Shown: in pieces, positions 6,203-10,319 of the stretch
How the letters are laid out: each line of letters opens with the position of its first letter
Position numbering within the stretch: the first letter of the stretch is position 1
Assembly (NCBI GenBank): GCA_027325905.1
Contig: DAIEEM010000182.1
Coordinates: forward strand, 1-10,319
Reading direction: 5' to 3'
DNA length: 10,319 nt
Source of the DNA: Rhodocyclaceae bacterium
Lineage (GTDB): Bacteria; Pseudomonadota; Gammaproteobacteria; Burkholderiales; Rhodocyclaceae
Notes under the pieces: model-generated
What the model was told of the DNA's origin: nothing
What the model saw: only the letters and a program-made list of their open reading frames with translations
Database searches by the model: none
Position numbers and translations under genes: made by a program

Positions 6203-6859
6203 TTAGTTCGGCTGCGTCGTGCCGATGACTTCGATTTCGACGCGGCGATCCGGCTGCAGGCAGGCGATGACCTTCTTGCTCTTCGGTCCCTTGCACTCGC
6301 CGGGCTTGGTGACGGGCTGCGTCTTGCCCTTGCCTTCGGTGTAGACGCGGTTCGGTTCCATGCCCTTGCTGACCAGGTAGGCCTTGACGGACTCGGCGCG
6401 CTTCTCGGAGAGCTTCTGGTTGTACTTGTCGGTGCCGAAGCGGTCGGCATGGCCGACGGCGATGATCACTTCGAGCTTGATGTCCTTGACCTTGGCGAGG
6501 AGTTCGTCGAGCGCAGCCTTGCCTTCGGGGCGCAACGTCGCCTTGTCGAAATCGAAGAGCGTGTCGGCGGCCAGGGTCACCTTCTGGGCGGCGGGCTTCG
6601 GCGTGGCGGGATTCGCCACGGGAGCGGCCGGCGGCGCTTCCTTCTTGACGAGTTCGGGATCGCACTCGGCGACCGCCATGGCCGGCGTCCAGTAGCCGGT
6701 GCGCCAGCAGGAACCGGCACCGCTCTTGACGACGTTGTCGCGGCTGTCGATCAGGTAGCCGACGTCGCCCTTGGGATCGATGCCGGGAGTTTGAGCCAGC
6801 ACGGCGGTACTGATGCCAAGCAGGGCGGCGAGAAGCAAGGATTTTTGTATGGTTTTCAT
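6203..6859 (-). CDS. ompA: OmpA/RmpM-type outer-membrane-associated peptidoglycan-binding protein
   Basis: This 218-residue exported protein has a signal peptide (1-22, cleavage after AVLA). There is no beta-barrel; the mature N-terminus has only about 70 residues, including SCWRTGYWTPAMAVAECDPE (50-69) with C51 and C66, then a proline/alanine linker. The C-terminal OmpA domain (about 94-213) starts TLFDFDKATLRPEG and carries GHADRFGTDKYNQKLSEKRA. D139 and R154 sit 15 apart, as in the diaminopimelate-binding pair of OmpA proteins; the usual GHTD is GHAD here. A second cysteine pair (C189, C200) precedes PDRRVEIE. The plan matches Neisseria RmpM (class 4 protein), which anchors outer-membrane proteins to peptidoglycan. 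The ATG at 6859 is chosen because GAGGGAA lies just before it and the signal peptide starts there. It has its own promoter candidate and terminator. The symbol is used in the family sense. Confidence 0.9.
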   Translation of the reverse strand: MKTIQKSLLLAALLGISTAVLAQTPGIDPKGDVGYLIDSRDNVVKSGAGSCWRTGYWTPAMAVAECDPELVKKEAPPAAPVANPATPKPAAQKVTLAADTLFDFDKATLRPEGKAALDELLAKVKDIKLEVIIAVGHADRFGTDKYNQKLSEKRAESVKAYLVSKGMEPNRVYTEGKGKTQPVTKPGECKGPKSKKVIACLQPDRRVEIEVIGTTQPN

Positions 6860-6917
6860 GGTTCCCTCGTTGAATAGGTTGTCGGTAAATTGGCGCAGAA
6901 TCGCTGCGTGCACGGCC

Positions 6918-8258
6918 TTACGAACAAATAATATTATGCCACATTCGCGTTATGTCCAGCAATTCCGGCGGGTCTAGGTTCATGAGCATTCCGTCGTAAA
7001 TTCGCAACTTTCCGTCCGTCCAGACGTGACTGACGTGTTCACGCCCGGCAGCATAGACCAGATGGGAGGCCGGTTCGTAGCATGGCTGGAGTTGCCAATC
7101 GTCTAATCGTACCGCGCATAGATCCGCCTGTTTTCCCGTCGCCAGCGAGCCGATGCGGGCGTCGAGCCCGAGCGCTGCGGCGCCGTTCAACGTGGCCATG
7201 CGCAGCACTTGGTGGGCGTTGGCGACGGTGGCGTCGCCGCTGGCGGTTTTCGCCAGCAGCGCGGCGTGACGCATTTCGCGGAACAGGTCGAGGCGGTTGT
7301 TGCTGGCGGCGCCGTCGCTGCCGAGCCCTACGCGCAGGCCCGCGGCCAGCATCTCCGCCACCGGCGCGATGCCGCTGGCAAGCTTCATGTTGGACGTCGG
7401 GCAGTGGGCGACGCTGCAGCCGTGCTCGCCCAGCAGCCCGATTTCATCGGCATCGAGGTGCACGGCATGGACGGCGATCAGGCGCGGATCGAGCAGGCCG
7501 AGGCGCCGCAGCCGTTCGAGGGGCCGCATGCCATGCTGCTGGAGGCTCTCGGCGATCTCGTGCTGCGTTTCGTGGATGTGGATGTGGATCGGCAAATCGA
7601 GTTGCGCTGCCAGGGTGGCGACGCGCTCGAAGGTCTTGTCGGCCACGGTGTAGGGCGCGTGCGGCGCCAGGCAGAAGGAGATCAAGGATTCGTCGCGCAA
7701 CTGGTCGCGGGCGGCGAGACCCTTGGTCAGGTAGTCCTCGGCATCGGCGGCGTAGCCGGTCGGAAACTCGATGACCGTGATGCCGATGGCGATGCGCATG
7801 CCCAGCCGCAGCGCCGCGGCGGCGGCGGCCTGCGGATGGAAGTACATGTCGTTGCAGCAGGTGACGCCGCCACGCAGCATTTCGGCGCAGGCCAGCAGCG
7901 TGCCGTCATGGACGAAATCGGGCGAGACGTGCTTGGCTTCGGCCGGCCAGATTTTTTCCTGCAGCCAATCCTTCAGCGGCAGATCGTCGGCGTAGCCGCG
8001 CATCAGTGCCATGGCGGCGTGGGTGTGGAGATTGACGAGCCCCGGCAGCAGGACGTGTTCGGCCATCTTCATGTACTGGCGCGGTGCGTAGCGAGCATGG
8101 GCGTCGTCGCTGGGGAGAAGGGCGACGATGCGCCCCTGATCGACAGCCAGGGCGTGGCGCTCCAACACCACCCCTGCCGGTTCTATGGGAATGGTCCAGC
8201 GCGGTTCGATCAGGAGGTCTATCGGTTGCGGCGCGGCGGCGGGCGGCGTGGCGATCAT
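6918..8258 (-). CDS. mtaD: 5-methylthioadenosine / S-adenosylhomocysteine deaminase
   Basis: This 446-residue amidohydrolase-superfamily enzyme has the metal-binding HTH (H78, H80) in LPGLVNLHTHAAMALMRG. It also has APH (H200), HIHIHE with H227 and catalytic E230, AVHAVHLD (H264/H267), HCPTSNMKLASG and GSDGAASNN with D315. The overall order, including WLQEKIWPAE and EMLRGGVT, matches MTA/SAH deaminases (MtaD) of the TrzN/SsnA branch, which convert adenosine-type nucleosides to inosine derivatives. Length is normal for the family and no key residue is missing. A related cytosine- or chlorohydrolase-like substrate is possible, because this branch is often over-named. The gene runs divergently from gyrA and in the same direction as ompA and ubiG. 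UbiG makes SAH, so recycling SAH beside it makes sense. The ribosome site at the ATG (8258) is weak. Confidence 0.88.
   Translation of the reverse strand: MIATPPAAAPQPIDLLIEPRWTIPIEPAGVVLERHALAVDQGRIVALLPSDDAHARYAPRQYMKMAEHVLLPGLVNLHTHAAMALMRGYADDLPLKDWLQEKIWPAEAKHVSPDFVHDGTLLACAEMLRGGVTCCNDMYFHPQAAAAAALRLGMRIAIGITVIEFPTGYAADAEDYLTKGLAARDQLRDESLISFCLAPHAPYTVADKTFERVATLAAQLDLPIHIHIHETQHEIAESLQQHGMRPLERLRRLGLLDPRLIAVHAVHLDADEIGLLGEHGCSVAHCPTSNMKLASGIAPVAEMLAAGLRVGLGSDGAASNNRLDLFREMRHAALLAKTASGDATVANAHQVLRMATLNGAAALGLDARIGSLATGKQADLCAVRLDDWQLQPCYEPASHLVYAAGREHVSHVWTDGKLRIYDGMLMNLDPPELLDITRMWHNIICS
6933..6962 (-). promoter_or_regulatory. Candidate sigma-70 promoter for the ompA-like gene
   Basis: On the minus strand TTGCTG (complement of 6957-6962) and CATAAT (complement of 6933-6938) are 18 bp apart. 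The -10 matches consensus at five of six positions and the -35 at three, all in the conserved TTG. It lies in the 3' end of mtaD and would give a leader of about 65 nt. An AT palindrome (ATAATATTAT, 6928-6937) overlaps the -10. An independent promoter fits the expected high expression of an OmpA-type gene. Confidence 0.55.
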
Positions 8259-8347
8259 GGCGATATTGGATCAGTATCCGTCAGTTGGAACAAGTGGTTA
8301 GCGTCGGTACGGCAAGTGCACGGTGGGCAGGGGCGGGCGCATCCGGC

Positions 8348-8372
8348 ATGCTAAAATCGCTCTTTTTAGCAT
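8348..8372 (+). promoter_or_regulatory. gyrA -10 candidate within a perfect inverted repeat
   Basis: TAAAAT at 8352-8357, preceded by ATGC, is a good -10 about 40 bp before the gyrA ATG, with no clear -35. The -10 lies in a perfect 9-bp inverted repeat: ATGCTAAAA (8348-8356) and TTTTAGCAT (8364-8372) around a 7-base centre. The predicted start point falls near the centre or right arm. It could be an operator or a supercoiling-sensitive element, but the sequence alone does not decide this. The 138-bp gap between gyrA and mtaD must also hold the mtaD promoter, which I could not place. Confidence 0.5.
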
Positions 8373-8396
8373 TCCCTTCCGGGTCAATCAATCGAC

Positions 8397-10319
<1,923 letters not shown>

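Noticed and set aside
5252..6877. Plus-strand open frame of 541 codons opposite gph, ubiG and ompA
   Set aside because: It runs through three real genes, two intergenic gaps and the ompA terminator, with no ribosome site or family signature.
7209..8354. Plus-strand open frame of 381 codons opposite mtaD
   Set aside because: mtaD has all its metal-binding motifs. This frame is a shadow and extends into the divergent promoter region.

Overview
This window is a conserved chromosomal stretch from a GC-rich betaproteobacterium. A member of the Rhodocyclales or a close relative is my best guess, but rank below class is inference. The reasons are an OmpR/EnvZ pair very close to the enterobacterial one in its motifs, a barrel-less OmpA/RmpM-type protein, and the order gyrA / mtaD / ompA / ubiG / gph, which I recall as typical of betaproteobacteria. 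I see no insertion sequence, phage gene, CRISPR array, tRNA or rRNA. Nearly every base is coding.

Layout. (1) 1-642, plus strand: the C-terminal part of an AI-2E/PerM-family membrane protein, cut by the window edge. (2) 652-4082, minus strand: a tight three-gene operon read ompR, envZ, then a TPR protein with a glycosyltransferase-9-like C-terminal domain. ompR and envZ overlap by ATGA, and the TPR gene starts on the base after the envZ stop. (3) 4083-4360: a 278-bp divergent regulatory region. It holds a tandem TTACAAAG repeat before ompR, a pair of TATTGGC repeats, and a TACAAT -10 candidate before a small exported protein gene (4361-4654, plus). (4) 4615-6073, minus: ubiG then gph; the 3' end of gph overlaps the small exported protein gene by 40 bp. 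(5) 6203-8258, minus: mtaD then the ompA-like gene, which has its own promoter candidate inside the mtaD 3' end and a strong intrinsic terminator. (6) 8397-10319, plus: gyrA, open at the right edge, 641 codons present, divergent from mtaD.

How the genes may work together. OmpR/EnvZ is an envelope-sensing phosphorelay; the coupled third gene and the two exported proteins (4361-4654 and OmpA-like) also concern the envelope. UbiG is a SAM-dependent methyltransferase that releases S-adenosylhomocysteine, and MtaD deaminates S-adenosylhomocysteine and methylthioadenosine, so these neighbours share a metabolite. Gph removes 2-phosphoglycolate. GyrA is housekeeping.

I did not find a convincing undescribed system. 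The points most worth a second look are the OmpR-coupled TPR/glycosyltransferase gene, the helically phased repeats before ompR, the perfect inverted repeat over the gyrA -10, and a possible leaderless ubiG start.
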